64,000 nucleotides of DNA from Marasmius tenuissimus (lineage: Eukaryota > Basidiomycota > Agaricomycetes > Agaricales > Marasmiaceae): NCBI GenBank assembly GCA_029532415.1, contig JAQOTA010000046.1, positions 124,001-188,000 on the forward strand, read 5' to 3'. Below the pieces are notes generated by a model that worked only from the letters and a program-made list of their open reading frames with translations, was not told the origin of the DNA and ran no database searches. Each line of letters begins with the position of its first letter. Position 1 is the stretch's first letter. The position numbers and the translations under genes are program-made. Positions 41,636 to 53,702 of the stretch are shown here, piece after piece.

Positions 41636-43760
41636 TCAGGTGTCCTCTGATTGACGACTCCTGACCCTCGCCAGTTGGAATGGACGCAGGATCAATAGTC
41701 CCTCTAAAGACTTGACTCTCAAGATCATCACGTAGGGCTCCTCGGTCCCCTTCATACAATCCAGGTTGATTATGACCCTCTCCAAGGTCTGATCTTGCAC
41801 CTTGTGTGCCGTCATGACGAAGCCAAGCAAAATTGGGACTTGAGTAGGCCGGAAGGTGAATCGTTTTTTTGTGTGAGGGTACTGGATTGTGATGCTGACT
41901 GTGTCCTGTAAGACGGCGACCTCATGTTCCTTGAGTCCTGAGAGAGGCGTTGGAGTCTCCTTAGAGGGTGGACACTGTACAACACACGAAACAAGATGCC
42001 TCTCACCCTCCGAATCCATCCTGTATCAAATTGATCCACTGACAATCCCCGCTTCAACATCGAAGTTTTTGCAAATCATGACTGGCATCCCGAGAACCAA
42101 TGGCACTTTACCCAGCCTCTGGTTCGATCTTCCAGAGTGTGTCAAGAACAAGGCCAGTGACTAGGGAAACCCCTCAGGCCACCAACAGGGTCAAGAGTGC
42201 GAAGGAGAGAAGATAGATTTGAGTAAGGCAAATGTAAGATAGTACATGCTGGAAACAAGCACTATGAGACAAAGTTGTCAGACTGGGGAACTATCTAGAA
42301 GTGTCCATGATTATATATGACAGAACCAAGCTGTAGAGATATCATGGGAGCGAAGATAAAACAGGAAAACTGAAAGAACAAGTGATAAGAATCAAGGGAT
42401 ACATGTGGAAACAGGGTCATAGTGGAAACCATATGGTATGCTGGGAAAATATCTGGAAACAATGTGGAACACCAGGTAGTACCAGGTAATGATATGGAGG
42501 CCAGAATGTCATGGTGAGAACATGTAACCATGGAAAATAAAGAGAAAAACATGAGGAAAAAGTAACTGGGGACCAAGGGAAGGGAAAACAGTAGGTGGAT
42601 TCATAACAGAGTGTAGTGCCCGCAATCTCCTGTTCAGCATTGGATCCGTAACTGGCTTGCCACCATGACTATCCGAGGCAAAATACCAATGAAGTGATCG
42701 GCCAGTTCTCTTCGCAAACTCTTCTGTCGCCCCGATATTAAGATTAAGGAGGTCTTTCACGTGGGAAGTGACTATGGCAGGCGTATTGCTCCACTCCTCC
42801 GGGTCGAAATCCGGAATGTTGCTGATGATTCGGGTGTTCAACTTTTCAATGTCTTCCCCTGTACACTGTCCGACTCGAAGCCCCTGCAACAACTCAACGA
42901 ACGTCTTGTTATGGTCACCGGAATGTCTCATCACCTCGTTCAAAATTACCACCGTATTCACCGACAACCACGACAACTTCCCGAACACCGTATCCTGTTC
43001 GTCGCTGCCCCTACCATCGGGTGTGTTCAAATACTTGAAGAGCCGCGAATCCTTCACCGGAGAGAGTTGAGCAAAGTCACCCGCGAAGATGACATTGACT
43101 CTGCCAAAAGGTTCGCTACTCTGCTTTGCATTGCATAACGCCCGGCTGATTTTGACTAAGAACTTGCAGCCAACGATAGAGACTTCGTCAATGAAAAAAT
43201 AATCAACGCCTTCCCATATTACAGTCAGGTTCCGGTGGCTCTTGCCGTTTTGGTGCGCGTATTCACCCAGACACAATGCCGCATGCAGAGTCATGCCTGA
43301 TATGTTCTTCACAGCAACCCCAGTGAAGGACGCAAGTCTGAAACGGCGGCTTTGTTTTCTCTGATCGAAGAAGACTTTTAGTGCGTTGAGGACATGCGAT
43401 TTCCCCGTCCCGCCAGGTCCGCTCAGGAACATTCGTAAAGCTTCACGTTTGTTGATCTCGGTCAAACTATGTTTAGCGACGATTCTGAATGCACGCTCCT
43501 GCTCTCGATTCATCTTCGGCCTATAGCTCTCAATGAATTGATCGACATCGACATCATTTATTGGATCAGTTACAGGGACGTCTTGTCTGACTCCAGACTC
43601 TCGTATACCAGTGGACGACTCCAGATCACTTTCGATTTTGGGCCCCGACTTTCGATTTTCGTTTTCGATTCCGGTTTTTTTGGGGTCTGTCGCTGGCGTC
43701 GAACTACTGGTCGGCCCTTCTCGAGTATCATCGACCTGCTCCTCCTTCGGAGGTCACCTC
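41636..43760 (-). pseudogene. PIF1-family DNA helicase, Helitron type, broken
   Basis: The part 43513-42600 carries N-R-E-Q-E-R-A-F-R-I-V, Walker A G-P-G-G-T-G-K-S (about 43400-43423), T-G-V-A-V ... G-M-T-L-H, Walker B F-F-I-D-E-V-S and motif III A-G-D-F-A-Q-L-S-P-V. The part 42130-41636 carries L-V-L-G-M-P-V-M-I-C-K-N (42110-42070), a stop at about 42025, then the M-T-A-H-K-V-Q-D-Q-T-L motif (usually A-H-K-x-Q-G-Q-T) and L-L-I-L-R-P-F. An unrelated AT-rich stretch of about 450 bp (42150-42595) separates the halves. PIF1 helicases unwind DNA 5' to 3'; in Helitrons they drive rolling-circle transposition. No Rep/HUH domain was found upstream, so this is a helicase fragment only. The upstream linker is open to about 43750. 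Confidence 0.7.
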
Positions 43761-43802
43761 ATTGAATGTTTTGAGCTGCTATCAACGGTAGGTCACATAG
43801 CC

Positions 43803-44045
43803 CCTTTCACTGTAGTGGATCAGCTCCTCAGCTCTTCCATTTTCAGGTCAAACTAATCAAATATTTATTCCTCCCCTCCATCAGTAGCATCCTCCTGAGG
43901 CGCCGCGAAAGTCTCCGGAGTGTGAGAGCCCACCCGTACGAGTTCCAGAGAGACTCTAGACATGAGCCAAAGACTATCGGCTTCTTCAACTGCCCTTCGA
44001 GAGAGTCGCTCAATCTCAGTCGTTGAGGACTACGTCAGATTCCTT
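43803..44045 (-). pseudogene. Scrambled second copy, part A (matches 10966-11200)
   Basis: Nucleotide-level similarity to 10966-11200 in the same orientation, including GGAGTGTGAGAGCC and AAAGACTATCGGCTTCTTC. Frameshifts and deletions (for example TCAAACTAATCAAATA for the longer acidic-coding stretch) make it non-functional. Confidence 0.7.
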
Positions 44046-44292
44046 TGATTTTGTATCTAAGCCATCTCAGAGTGCCTATCTTGATCATGTTCTTGGTCGT
44101 AGAACGTCGTATAAAAGAACTTTGATGATACCGCAGTGCATATGAGAAAGTGCGGTCCACAGTCATTCACGAACGAGGAGAGCAGTCTATTTGCTAGCAC
44201 GCTAGAGCGGTAACCGTGACCTTTTTACGACCAACGCTGCTACGGGGGGTTGGCCAGGCGGAGCTCACGAAAGCATAAGAACACATTTAGAG

Positions 44293-44745
44293 ATGTTGAC
44301 AAACGCTATGATCACTCTCGGTGTAGAGGACCATTTCATCAAGCTAATTTTACGTGATTACCCACTGATCTATTATTCTGGTCAGTCTTGTCCAGGCATT
44401 GATGATGACGACGAGTATGAAGCGTTTCACAAAGACAAGAATTCCAAAAATCAATCAACAACGTCCCCTCTCGCTTCTCGTCTCTCACTTTGGACACCAG
44501 CACTTTCGAGTCAACTAACGTGGATTCTCTGATTCGCATTTGAGAGCTGTACCAGATGATCCATACTGCGCAAGTTGTTCGCACCCGCAGCAGACCGGAT
44601 GCTTCCGAAATGTCTGATACGAGCGTCAAGAAATCTCTTGGGGAAACAACATCTCGGAATTTCATACGGAACTCCAGCTCTCACAGGACATGGGTGTGCA
44701 CCTACGTGAAAGGGAATGATACCATTCTGTCGGAAAATTTAATTA
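44293..44745 (+). pseudogene. Scrambled second copy, part B (inverted; matches 10470-10915)
   Basis: It encodes L-T-N-A-M-I-T-L-G-V-E-D at the start and, near 44570-44640, R-K-L-F-A-P-A-A-D-R-M-L-P-K, the same blocks as the minus-strand pseudogene at 10 kb but here on the plus strand. Parts A and B are contiguous in copy 1 but in opposite orientations here, so an inversion joined them. The first stop is at 44532. Confidence 0.65.
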
Positions 44746-45009
44746 CGGCCTTGTGATCAACAGCGACTTACATACAAGAAAACCGGTATTACGAACTATT
44801 GTAGAGCCTTTTTGAGCCTTGCCGGCGCCGAAAAATCTCAAAATTTGCCCCAAAATGCTCCTTAAGGCGTCGTAAGGCCCGACAATGCCCCACAAGGCCG
44901 TAATGATTTTTCTGACATCGAGGCGTGCCAGTAAAGTTGCAAACCGACACTCCAACAGCGTCCAGACGAGATTCCTACACGCTGCATCTCAACAATTCGC
45001 GATAAAAAA
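44746..45009. other. No gene recognised
   Basis: A stretch with repeated AAGGC(G/C)/GCCTT strings (44800-44910). It is non-coding as far as can be seen. Confidence 0.35.
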
Positions 45010-48000
45010 GGATGAAGGAGATAGTCCGATCTAACAACGAAATACGAAGCTGTTACCATCAGACGATCCGTGACAGCAATGACTCTGCGACCACTTTGGT
45101 CACCCTTCCAGCTGAATCGTTCTCCTTTTGGAAGAGGCCACATACTCCACACTGTAGTCCCTGCAGCTGGTATTTTGCAGTTGTTCTCATCGGCTCTATC
45201 GGGGACCTAACAAGGACAATCCCAATATCCATTCTGACATGAACGGGAGTGCCTCTGGCTCGTGAGTTGACAGTGCATTCCCCGGAACGTTGCCTCTTCT
45301 CTTTTAGTTGGCGCTCAATTCCCTCTAGTCGATTGTATATGGCTCTCCCAAATGCCTTCACCTCTTCGCATCCGTCAGTCGACTCGATATTTGCTGAGCT
45401 ACACCAGACTCCCCCGTCCGTGCGGTTCCAAGGATCCCACTTTCCATTGCTGTCGATGCAGAAGCGGTAAGCACGTGAATACTTCGGGTTGAGACGTCTC
45501 TCCTACTTGATTTCGTTCAATGATCTGAGCCGGCTCGCCTGACTGTACAAAATCCCTCTTCTGTTCGTCATCCGAGTGGGACTGAGCGGCGAAGGTATGG
45601 GGTGTGTGTGAATCATTGGCATCAGCTCTCCGTCGACATAAAACAGGCGGAGCTCTCCCTGCTCTGCCAGCAGAGGGTTGAAGGGGACCCTAAATAAAAA
45701 TGGTGGGAGCAGTGGGATATTCCCGCTTTCGTGAGATGAAGCACGACAGTGGTCATCGTGGGAGCTGATCATTGCTATAGCGGCCTGGGATATCGTAAGC
45801 GCAATAGCGCTGTCGGCAGACGGAAGGATTGAGTTTGAGCCCACGGAGCTCTTGACAACGAATCCGTCTTCAAGATCCTGCAGAATTTTCTTCTGGAGGG
45901 CCTTCCTAGTCGTCCCGCACTTGAGGTCATCGTGCAGGTATATTTGTGGAATATAAACGCTTCCACCGGCCTCCTGAATAGCATCATGCAGTAAAAAGGG
46001 GAAAAGAACCTTGCCGCACACATCAAGAAGTTCTATTTCTGGCCAGACTTCGACTCCCCTCCCTTGAAGAATAGACAGGCCCACGCGAAAGTCGATGTTG
46101 ATGAGCCGAATAGGGTCTCTGGCAGTAGTCTCAGGTCTGTCACCCTCAATTGTAACGGAACACCTCACTCATTGATTGGAAAACCGAAGGCTAAGAGCGT
46201 CCTCCCAGCTCTTTGCGACAGAGACTCCCACAAATCGCCGCTCCGGGCTTTGATATGTCGAACGATTTCAACGTGCGATACCACCTCAACTTCTGCACCA
46301 CCCTCAAGAAGCTGAAGTGGGCATTCCATCTGTTTAAGTATATCAGCATATAGCCCAGTGCGAAAAATCTGGGCGAACTTGCCCATTCATCGAGAATTAT
46401 GTGAATCGGATTTTGCCAGCAGTCAGTCGAGCGATCCTCGCGAGCCGGTAGTCCAACAAATAACTTGCGCCGGGCAGGATGGTTCTTCTCGTCTACAACG
46501 TTTTCAAGAAATGTGCGAACCAGTCTGTCCCGTTTGTCGTTGGTGTATGCCTTCACAATTGTAGTCCAGTTGGACCACGTATCTCGAAGCTTGATTGCTT
46601 CGACTTCCGTCCATTTGGTGGGTGAGGAGCCAAGACAGGCCCCCTGACATGCAGAAATCGCCCAGAGTACCCTGGGTTTACTTGCCGGGCTCTCAAGTCC
46701 TGCCTTGCGGAGGGCCATGGGGGCAGCCTGAGAGTCGTGGACGGCTTTCGTATCGGGAGATGGTAGGCTTATGACCTGTTGCATTGGTACCAACAGATCG
46801 GGGTCAGCGGCACCGGGTTCTGGGTCGAGACTGGTGGAAGGAGAAGCACCAGGCTCTGGTGTGGTCCTAGCGGGTAAAGACCGAAAGTCGTGAACGGCCT
46901 CCGTATCGGGAGATGGTAGGCTTATGACCTGTTGCATTGGTACCAACAGATCGGGGTCAGCGGCACCGGGTTCTGGGTCGAGACTGGTGGAAGGAGAAGC
47001 ACCAGGCTCTGGTGTGGTCCTAGCGGGTAAAGACCGAAAGTCGTGAACGGCCTCCGTATCGGGAGATGGTAGGCTTATGACCTGTTGCATTGGTACCAAC
47101 AGATCGGGGTCAGCGGCACCGGGTTCTGGGTCGAGACTGGTGGAAGGAGAAGCACCAGGCTCTGGTGTGGTCCTAGCGGGTAAAGACCGAAAGTCGTGAA
47201 CGGCCTCCGTATCGGGAGATGGTAGGCTTATGACCTGTTGCATTGGTACCAACAGATCGGGGTCAGCGGCACCGGGTTCTGGGTCGAGACTGGTGAAAGG
47301 AGAGACACCAGGCTCTGATGTGGCTCTAGCGGGTAAAGGAGGTAGAAGCTGATGAAGCCCAGTTTGATGGGGAACCTCGTCTCGACTCGGAGATAGTTGG
47401 GGAAGGATGAGAGTGTGATTATCGCCAAGGGGAGGAGAGAGAAAAGAATATGGCGATGGCGATGGCGATTCCGACAAAGGTGAAGATAGAGATGGAGGTG
47501 GAGATGAAGGTAAAGACGGAGACGGGGCACGGAAAGCTGCGACAGGAAGAATAGAAGGGGAGAGGGGCGAAGGAGCAAGAAATGGAGTGGGCGGTTGGGG
47601 CGAACCCGGGGAAGGATATGGGAGAATGTTGGTGCTATGTGGTGGATGAAGAACAGGAAATGAAGGAGAATCATCGCAACGGGACGGATACGTGGGGGTC
47701 GTGACAGGGGGGGGAAGAGAGCCCTCCTTCGGAATTTTGACGGGAACAGTGTGTAAAGAATCTGGTGCGGGCGGGGAGGAATCGTGTTCACGGTCGGCGA
47801 CTCTGGGTGGATTAGACGTAGCGGCGGTAGTGTCGAAGACGGGGTTGGGACACCCTGGATGCCAAAGACCAGGGTACTGTTTCCTCCAAATAGTCTCGTA
47901 CCAGTTATTCTTTGGTTCGGGACCAAGACTACCGTCAACAAAGACAGACTTAGGTGGTTGGGGCGTCTTCTCATTGATTGCGTCTATGAAAATCTTCCAG

Positions 48001-48383
48001 GGACCAGGTGTTACATTATTCTTGAGCCTGGTCCACCAACTCAACTCGTGTTCATTTCCTCTCTGAGGAATGGCCGCGCCCCACGTTATGCACGCCCTAG
48101 CCACCAAGTATACGGGAAGATCACTTCCCGGTACCGCCTTACCTGTTCTGCTGAGATTGACGTATGCAGGACAGTTGGAATTGCAGAAGGGATGGTTTTC
48201 CTTGTGCTTGCTTCCCGAGAGGTGATTCGTCGAATGAGATAGTTTCGGGCCCAAAGGATGGCAGTACTCCCATGGATTCTTTGCGCTGTGTGACGTTATA
48301 TCTTTGTGGGGGCAATGGTGTGGGCATCCGCTGAAGAGCTCCCGTATGTTAGCGACTGAAAGGTTTTCTTCTGTAAGTGCCAT
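45010..48383 (-). pseudogene. Large gene with Cys/His N-terminus, Pro-rich repeats and ATP-grasp-like C-terminus, disrupted
   Basis: From the ATG at 48383 (the frame is open to 48452) the protein begins with a C-x2-H-C-x-H ... C-H-P-L Cys/His region and W-x-T-R-L-K-N segment, then a long Pro/Ser-rich region including four 51-residue repeats (46738-47349), then a globular part from about 46690. The frame moves near 46386 (E-V-E-V-V-S-H-V-E-I-V-R-H block) and again near 46168 (T-I-E-G-D-R-P-E-T-T), and a TAG at 45503-45505 interrupts it before the last block (G-K-W-D-P-W ... H-V-R-M-D-I-G). The segments G-F-V-V-K-S-S, G-E-L-R-L-F-Y-V-D-G-E-L and V-R-x-D-I-G resemble the ATP-grasp/D123-like fold found in some Agaricomycete transposon-linked proteins. 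This match is tentative. Two frame changes plus a stop suggest a pseudogene. Confidence 0.45.
46738..47349 (-). repeat. 153-bp coding minisatellite, four units
   Basis: Four tandem units of exactly 153 bp (51 codons) begin at 46738, 46891, 47044 and 47197. The inner units are almost identical; the outer two have diverged at the array edges. Each unit encodes a Pro/Ser/Asp-rich block including D-P-E-P-G-A-A-D-P-D-L-L-V-P-M-Q-Q. The period divisible by three keeps the frame through the array. Confidence 0.92.
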
Positions 48384-51300
48384 GGTATGACCTGGTAAAG
48401 TTGTCAGGTATTTACATTCATTCAGCGAGCCGCGGCGCTTAGAACTTGGCACTTGCCTTATAATCAGTAGGAACTAACGAGCTAAAGAGTAGGGGATTGG
48501 ATTTGGTCGAGACGTGCCAGAACACCCGACGTCACCGCGACGTGTCACGTGTCTCTAGGGAAGAACGGTGACGGCAGGCTCGGCAGAGGGTCGTGATCCC
48601 AGCCAATTTTATCTTGTTTCTTGTTTCTTGACCCGAGCACTGTGAAATATGCCATAGACCGCGTTGAACGGACAAGTTCTGTCCAGGTCAGGTCTCGCAC
48701 TAAGAAGGTACGTTTTCGGTACGTTTTATGCATCTCCGGGACCTGGTCCGTTTGTGAGTCACAAATTCTCACGATGCCTCTGAAAGAGACTGCTTGACTC
48801 CACGTCGCTTGCGATCGTCAGTGTATCGTAGTCTGGATACTCGAGACTAGCTTGACTCGCAATTTCATATAGTTTCGGGGGTCGCATTGGATACTGTGAT
48901 ACGCTGGTGCAACACACACAGAGTCAAACTCTCAGAATGGCAGGGGTAAGAACTGGATTCCAAGGTCAGTCGGGGCGGTCACCAATGGGATTTAGACTGG
49001 GAGAGATACATTTGTAATGCAAAATTTGAATCCAGTGTTCATCTGTAGTCACACTTGCCAAGCTCTCTACAGATAACATTCTATCTATCATCCACAAGGA
49101 CTTCAAGCAGAATGAGTGCTTGGTGGTCAATATGAGGAATTCTCCGCCTCGGTGGTCTCGCCGCTCGAGCTAAACAACATGCTGAATGCTTGTTTCTATC
49201 GGTAGTTGAGTATAAAATTCAAAAATCTCTATAAAGTACGACTCACCAGGCCTTTAAACTTGACGGGGTGAAAAGGAAAGGATCGAAAAAATAGCGAAAA
49301 ACCTGCGCAACAAAAATTTCAAGATCAAATCAGGTCAGGACCTAGGGGAGTCAAATTGATGTGGCCTTTCTCCCTTCTTGCCGTTTGGTTTGTTCTCTCA
49401 TCTTCCCAGGTTCAAATCAACACCACGATACGTATTAACAACTGAAGTCCTCGACCCAGAGGAACGAGTTGAATATGGGCTCAATGAGTAGAGGACAAAT
49501 CAGTCGGGTGATAACTCCCACGGCGGGATTTTTGATGTCAACTCGCGCTTTGTAGTGTGATGTCAACACGGTTGTCAACTCACTACTGGCAGGCCCAAGT
49601 GTCTGGGCGCCGAAATTAAGGGCAAAATGTGAGAAAAAGGATTGCCGAAACAGAGTAATTGCAGTGCCGAATAAAGAATCATTTGGGCCTCGTCAACTGC
49701 CGGTAGAGTTTTGCAGACAAAGGTACCGTACGGCGCAATACATGCCGCGTAGGTTGTAGCAAAACAGACCAAAAGTAGAAAATGGAAGCGCCGCCGAGAC
49801 GAAAATCGAAATGGCCGGCTTCGGCGTGGCGAAAGATGGTCAAGACGCAGGCCACAATGGTGGCACTCGGCAAGTAGATAACTCTGCTTTCTGAGGTCCA
49901 TTTCACATTACGCTCTGATCGCGCGGTGGTGGTACGAGCATCGAGAATTGAGGGTACTCTCAATCGGAGTCAGTAGAACAAGTCCTGAGGTATTGCATAG
50001 GGAACAGGTTGGACTATACTGGGTATTCCTGTATCTTTGGAGCATAGTCACAACGAAAACCGACCAGTAAAACATAGCGATATGGAAGCGATAGATTTCG
50101 ATAGTAATGTACCTGCGTAGCATTTCCAAAATCTGTTTACACGAATGCAGAGAGCTATAACAGGGTCAGAATACGGTCGGAATACAGTTGAAACTCACCC
50201 AGAACCCATGAAAACTCTAGAAATCATATCCGGGGTTGTGCCGCCCCGAACCCGTCGCGGTGAACGAAACGCGTTGAACCCAATTCTGAGACGTCCTGAG
50301 CGGGGTTCAACCAGTTTTAGGTGGTTGCGATGCTTTCTGGGGTTCTCAACGACTATAGGATGAATGAGTAGTTAGTACATTCGATAGACATACCAGTAAA
50401 TCTCAAGACCGTTATCAGTCTTCGTGGCTCCTTTCGTGTTCCGCAAATGTCCGTATATTCTGCTTGTACCAAGGACTTTTCAGTGGGTTCCGACGACGTA
50501 GAGGGTCTTTCACGGCATGGTTTGGAAGAAAACGCGTCTCTGTAGCGGGCTAGGTGTGAAAAGTACAATTAAGAGATCACAGTCGACATAGAGAACTATT
50601 TTTTATCCCATATGATCATCCAGCGCTTGGTTACCATATCGCAAAGCCACGCTTTTGACGTTCTAGAGGAGATGTGGTTGAATAAGTGAGCTCACGACGC
50701 GAGAAAATGGCTTACCTCGTTGCAAGTCCGGGAAAGTTTGTTCAGTTCTCCTTTCCTCCCACTTCCACCCTCATCAGTGACTCCTCCTGCCTCCATCTGC
50801 AACCACCCTTGATCCTGCAGGGTCTAGGGGACCTATAGTAAGTATTTTCCTTCCTGATCTCGCTCATGATCGCAAATCTGACGAACTGCTCATTGATATA
50901 GCTCAAAACCCAACTCCAAGTAAACCGACCTTTTTCTCTATCAAAACTCGGTCCATCTTTCGCTTGGAGACGTCTGTGAGGATCGGGAAGGTACCTAGGC
51001 ATTGGTGAGTCCAAAAACCATATCTTTGACGCCTCAGAGTACTGACCTCGCGTGTCTATAAGCTGCCTTGGCCATCATTCCTCTCCTTCATCTTACTGGC
51101 TTCGCAACTCCGAGCCTATCGACCCAAACGAATACACGTCGTTCACAACGGCATGCTTTGATCTTGTTCGACTTCAAATTCCCTTCTCATCCCCATCGAC
51201 CTCAGTATCCGTTCGTTGACAAAACGAAGCCGTTCACGCCGCTGGTTTTGTCACCATTGGAAACAGCAACCGACCGTCGACGAGAACGAAGGCATTTGAA

Positions 51301-51434
51301 TAATCCAGATCGTTCTTGCTCCCACCAGCTCTCAACCGAAAATAAGACCGATGGGCACGGCAGCTGTACCAGCGTTCAGCTTCAGCATCAGCTGCTTTTC
51401 CGTTAGTGCCGAATTCCCCTATGAATCAACTTGT
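48384..51434. other. Long stretch with no recognised gene
   Basis: Hydrophobic minus-strand ORFs at 49575-49963 and a polar one at 50742-51014 lack motifs and splice support. At about 50219-50335 the sequence is diverged but clearly related, in inverted orientation, to 25283-25397 within the TA-flanked element (shared CGGGGTTGTGCC, then GAAAC(G/A)CGTTG), so an old copy of that family may be present. The end of the stretch is the 5' region of the next gene; an ORF at 51068-51406 there is probably untranslated leader. Confidence 0.4.
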
Positions 51435-52015
51435 ATGGCGGGATCCTTCGATGACGAGGGTAAGTTTATCTTCAATTCATCAATAATTGTATGTTCACCT
51501 TCATTCTAGATCTCAAGTCGTGGTTTAAGACCCACACCGCTATCGAGAAAGAGCATTCGCGTTCCGAGGGAGAAGGCTTCTTATACGCTTTCCGGATCGA
51601 CGGAGTGGATTATTCCGACGTCACCGACTGCAACGTCACCAATACCGCCGCGTACAAAGTTGGCCGAACAGTGGATCCCCAGCGTCGAGAACTGGAGTGG
51701 AAGCGGCAGTGTCGTTCCCAGACACACACTTGGTTCACACCCATTGCGGTCGACCACTGCCATTCCATTGGTGAGTTTTCCTTAATATCCTTGAGAGCAT
51801 TAACTTACCCATTTTTAGAACGTCTCGTTCACGCTGCGTTGGAAAAGATCTGCGTGTCGAGGCCGCGCAAAGTGTGCTCCGATTGTGGGTGCACCCATCG
51901 CGAGATTTTCTTGTTGTCCAGCGCTCCAGATACCTTTATAGATGTCATTGTGCCGCTGATCAAGGAGCAGAACCATATTGATCGGATGGCGGGGAGGAGT
52001 CGATACGTAGTCTAG
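51435..52015 (+). CDS. GIY-YIG/T5orf172-type protein, 160 aa
   Basis: Exons 51435-51459, 51510-51770 and 51819-52015 join in frame with short GT...AG introns. Residues 31-34 (G-F-L-Y) and 57-62 (Y-K-V-G-R-T) followed by R67/R68 and E71-W match the strands and catalytic Arg region of the T5orf172 (DUF1766) branch of the GIY-YIG nuclease fold. A later block E-R-L-V-H-A-A-L and C-S-D-C-G-C-T-H-R-E-I-F (about 110-126) supplies Cys/His ligands and the Glu. Agaricomycetes hold many such single-domain genes of unknown role; nuclease activity is not established. The start is the first ATG that splices in frame; another ATG at 51421 is out of frame. Confidence 0.75.
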
Positions 52016-53702
52016 GCCGTTCGTAAATACTTCTTGATGTATCTGTATATAGCGCATGTCATAACTGTAACAGAATTCAGTCAAGTAGAACTGAGCGGAC
52101 TCGAAAGGACTCACCATATCACTAACGAGAGTAGGCCTACGGGATATATCCCCTACTCCAGGCGCCGTGGACAGGTGTCTAATGTGTGGCTAATGTGCTG
52201 TAAGAGAGGAGTTGTCGAGGACGATTGCTGGGATATGGCGGAGTCTTTGCGGAATGCAATGATGGACTAGGGAGACGGATTCTTCCTGATACATTTGGTG
52301 AATGCCTCGGAAGACTAACACCCAGCAGCCTTAATCAGATCGCGGGGTATGCCCTCCTCTGCAAGGAGAGTTGCCCCACCAGCTCTCATTGATTGCCTCG
52401 CATAGCGCCTGTCGACGCAAAAATGTCTGAAGTGGGCCATGGACCAGTAAAAAGACGAGTCCTTGATTTAGCCAGCCGTCCACGGCGTTCAGATACCCCA
52501 GAACATGTTGACACATCGCTCTTTCTTCCTTCAGCCAAACCCAGGAAATGGATGTGGCCGAGCAGCACCGCGGCAGCTCAGGATACGAGTCTGATTCGAG
52601 CTCATGCTCGAGTCCTGAGATTTTCCTCAATTTCCCTCGAGCAGGAATGTCGCCTGGACGCTCGGAACAGAGATATGAGCGTGCACGCAACATTGGCGGT
52701 TTGTCTTGTGCCTCCTGAGTGGGTAGCCAATCCTCCAAAGCTGCTAGCATCGTCAGAATGGATGGAGAGTGAGAGGGAATGTGGCTACTCACTGAAACGC
52801 CCCGGTGGTCGCTCTCGAGCAATTCCAGCTTTTCGAACCGAAGAGAATCCAGCTAAGAGCCAACCAATCCTAGTCAGTAGGCAAGCAGCTAGAAACCTTC
52901 GATCGACTCTAGTGAAGAAGCTATCGCTTGCTGTTAAAAATGACAGAGAGAAAGGGAGAACGTAGCTACTCACCGAACACGTCCCCGTGGCCTTCCTAAA
53001 GCGATCCAAGCTACTGGAGCAAAGAGAGTCCAGCTAAGAGCCCGACCAACCTTAGTCAGTAGGCAAGTAACCAGAAACCTTCCATCCGTCCTGGCGTAGT
53101 AACCATCCATGGTCCAAACAAAATTCTGGTTCCTCTTGATCGCACCAACTCTCTTCGGCCTTCGAATGCTCGGCTCCCGATCGAACCCGCTGTCACTTCG
53201 AGCCAGCCAGGAAGTCGACGAGACCAGGTCGAGACGCAGCAGCTCAGAACACAAGTCTGAGTTGTGCATGCTCGTACTCTAGCCCTACGCTTCCCTTGAT
53301 TATCAACTCCGTTTCGAAAGATGCCTGAGTCGGCGGTATGTGCAAGAGTGTGGAGGTGACTCCCAAAGCGAGAGTAGAGGAATAGAGAAAGGAAAAACAG
53401 CCCAGAACAGATGTCTGGGCTGAGTCGTGAATGCTGCTGCAATCAAAGTGAAAGTGAGAAAGAGTCAGTCGTCGACTCGTGTCTCGCTACACGTGCATGC
53501 GGGACCGGCCCGATTACTGCACGTTGCTCACAGGTGCTCAGTGCTCACCGCTCACCGCTAAGTACTTTGGGGTCATAAACTTAAGGAAATGAACGCGCGA
53601 TTACATCGATTTCAGTCCGAATAATGTAAGTAGGAAGAATTGGTTATCATAATGTTTGTACAATACTCTCTGCGTCGACTAAGACCCTGGAAACGTCAAA
53701 TC
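52016..53702. other. Region without a secure gene; decayed exons of a minus-strand gene possible
   Basis: Minus ORF 52822-52331 and plus ORF 52393-52965 overlap. A 182-bp tandem duplication lies at 52785-53092; each copy looks on the minus strand like an exon (C-L-L-T-(R/K)-(I/V)-G ... G-R-(F/V)) ending in GTGAGTAG, a splice donor. This suggests a lost or unrecognised minus-strand gene with duplicated exons. An ORF at 53442-53056 minus may be its upstream part. Confidence 0.35.
52785..53092 (-). repeat. Tandem duplication, about 182-bp period, exon-like
   Basis: Copy 1 52785-52910 and copy 2 52968-53092 share AGAGTCCAGCTAAGAGCC-like and CTTAGTCAGTAGGCAAG strings with moderate divergence. Both retain CTACTCAC at the left edge, a minus-strand splice donor. 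Confidence 0.6.

Noticed and set aside
41636..48383. A complete Helitron combining the PIF1 helicase and the large upstream gene
   Set aside because: No HUH/Rep motif in the upstream gene, whose tail looks ATP-grasp-like, and a scrambled pseudogene lies between them.
49575..49963. Two overlapping hydrophobic minus-strand ORFs
   Set aside because: Different frames of the same DNA, no splice signals and no motif.
52331..52965. Tyrosine recombinase (Crypton-like) possibility
   Set aside because: Considered because of the repeat-rich setting; the R..H-x-x-R..Y residues could not be found on either strand.
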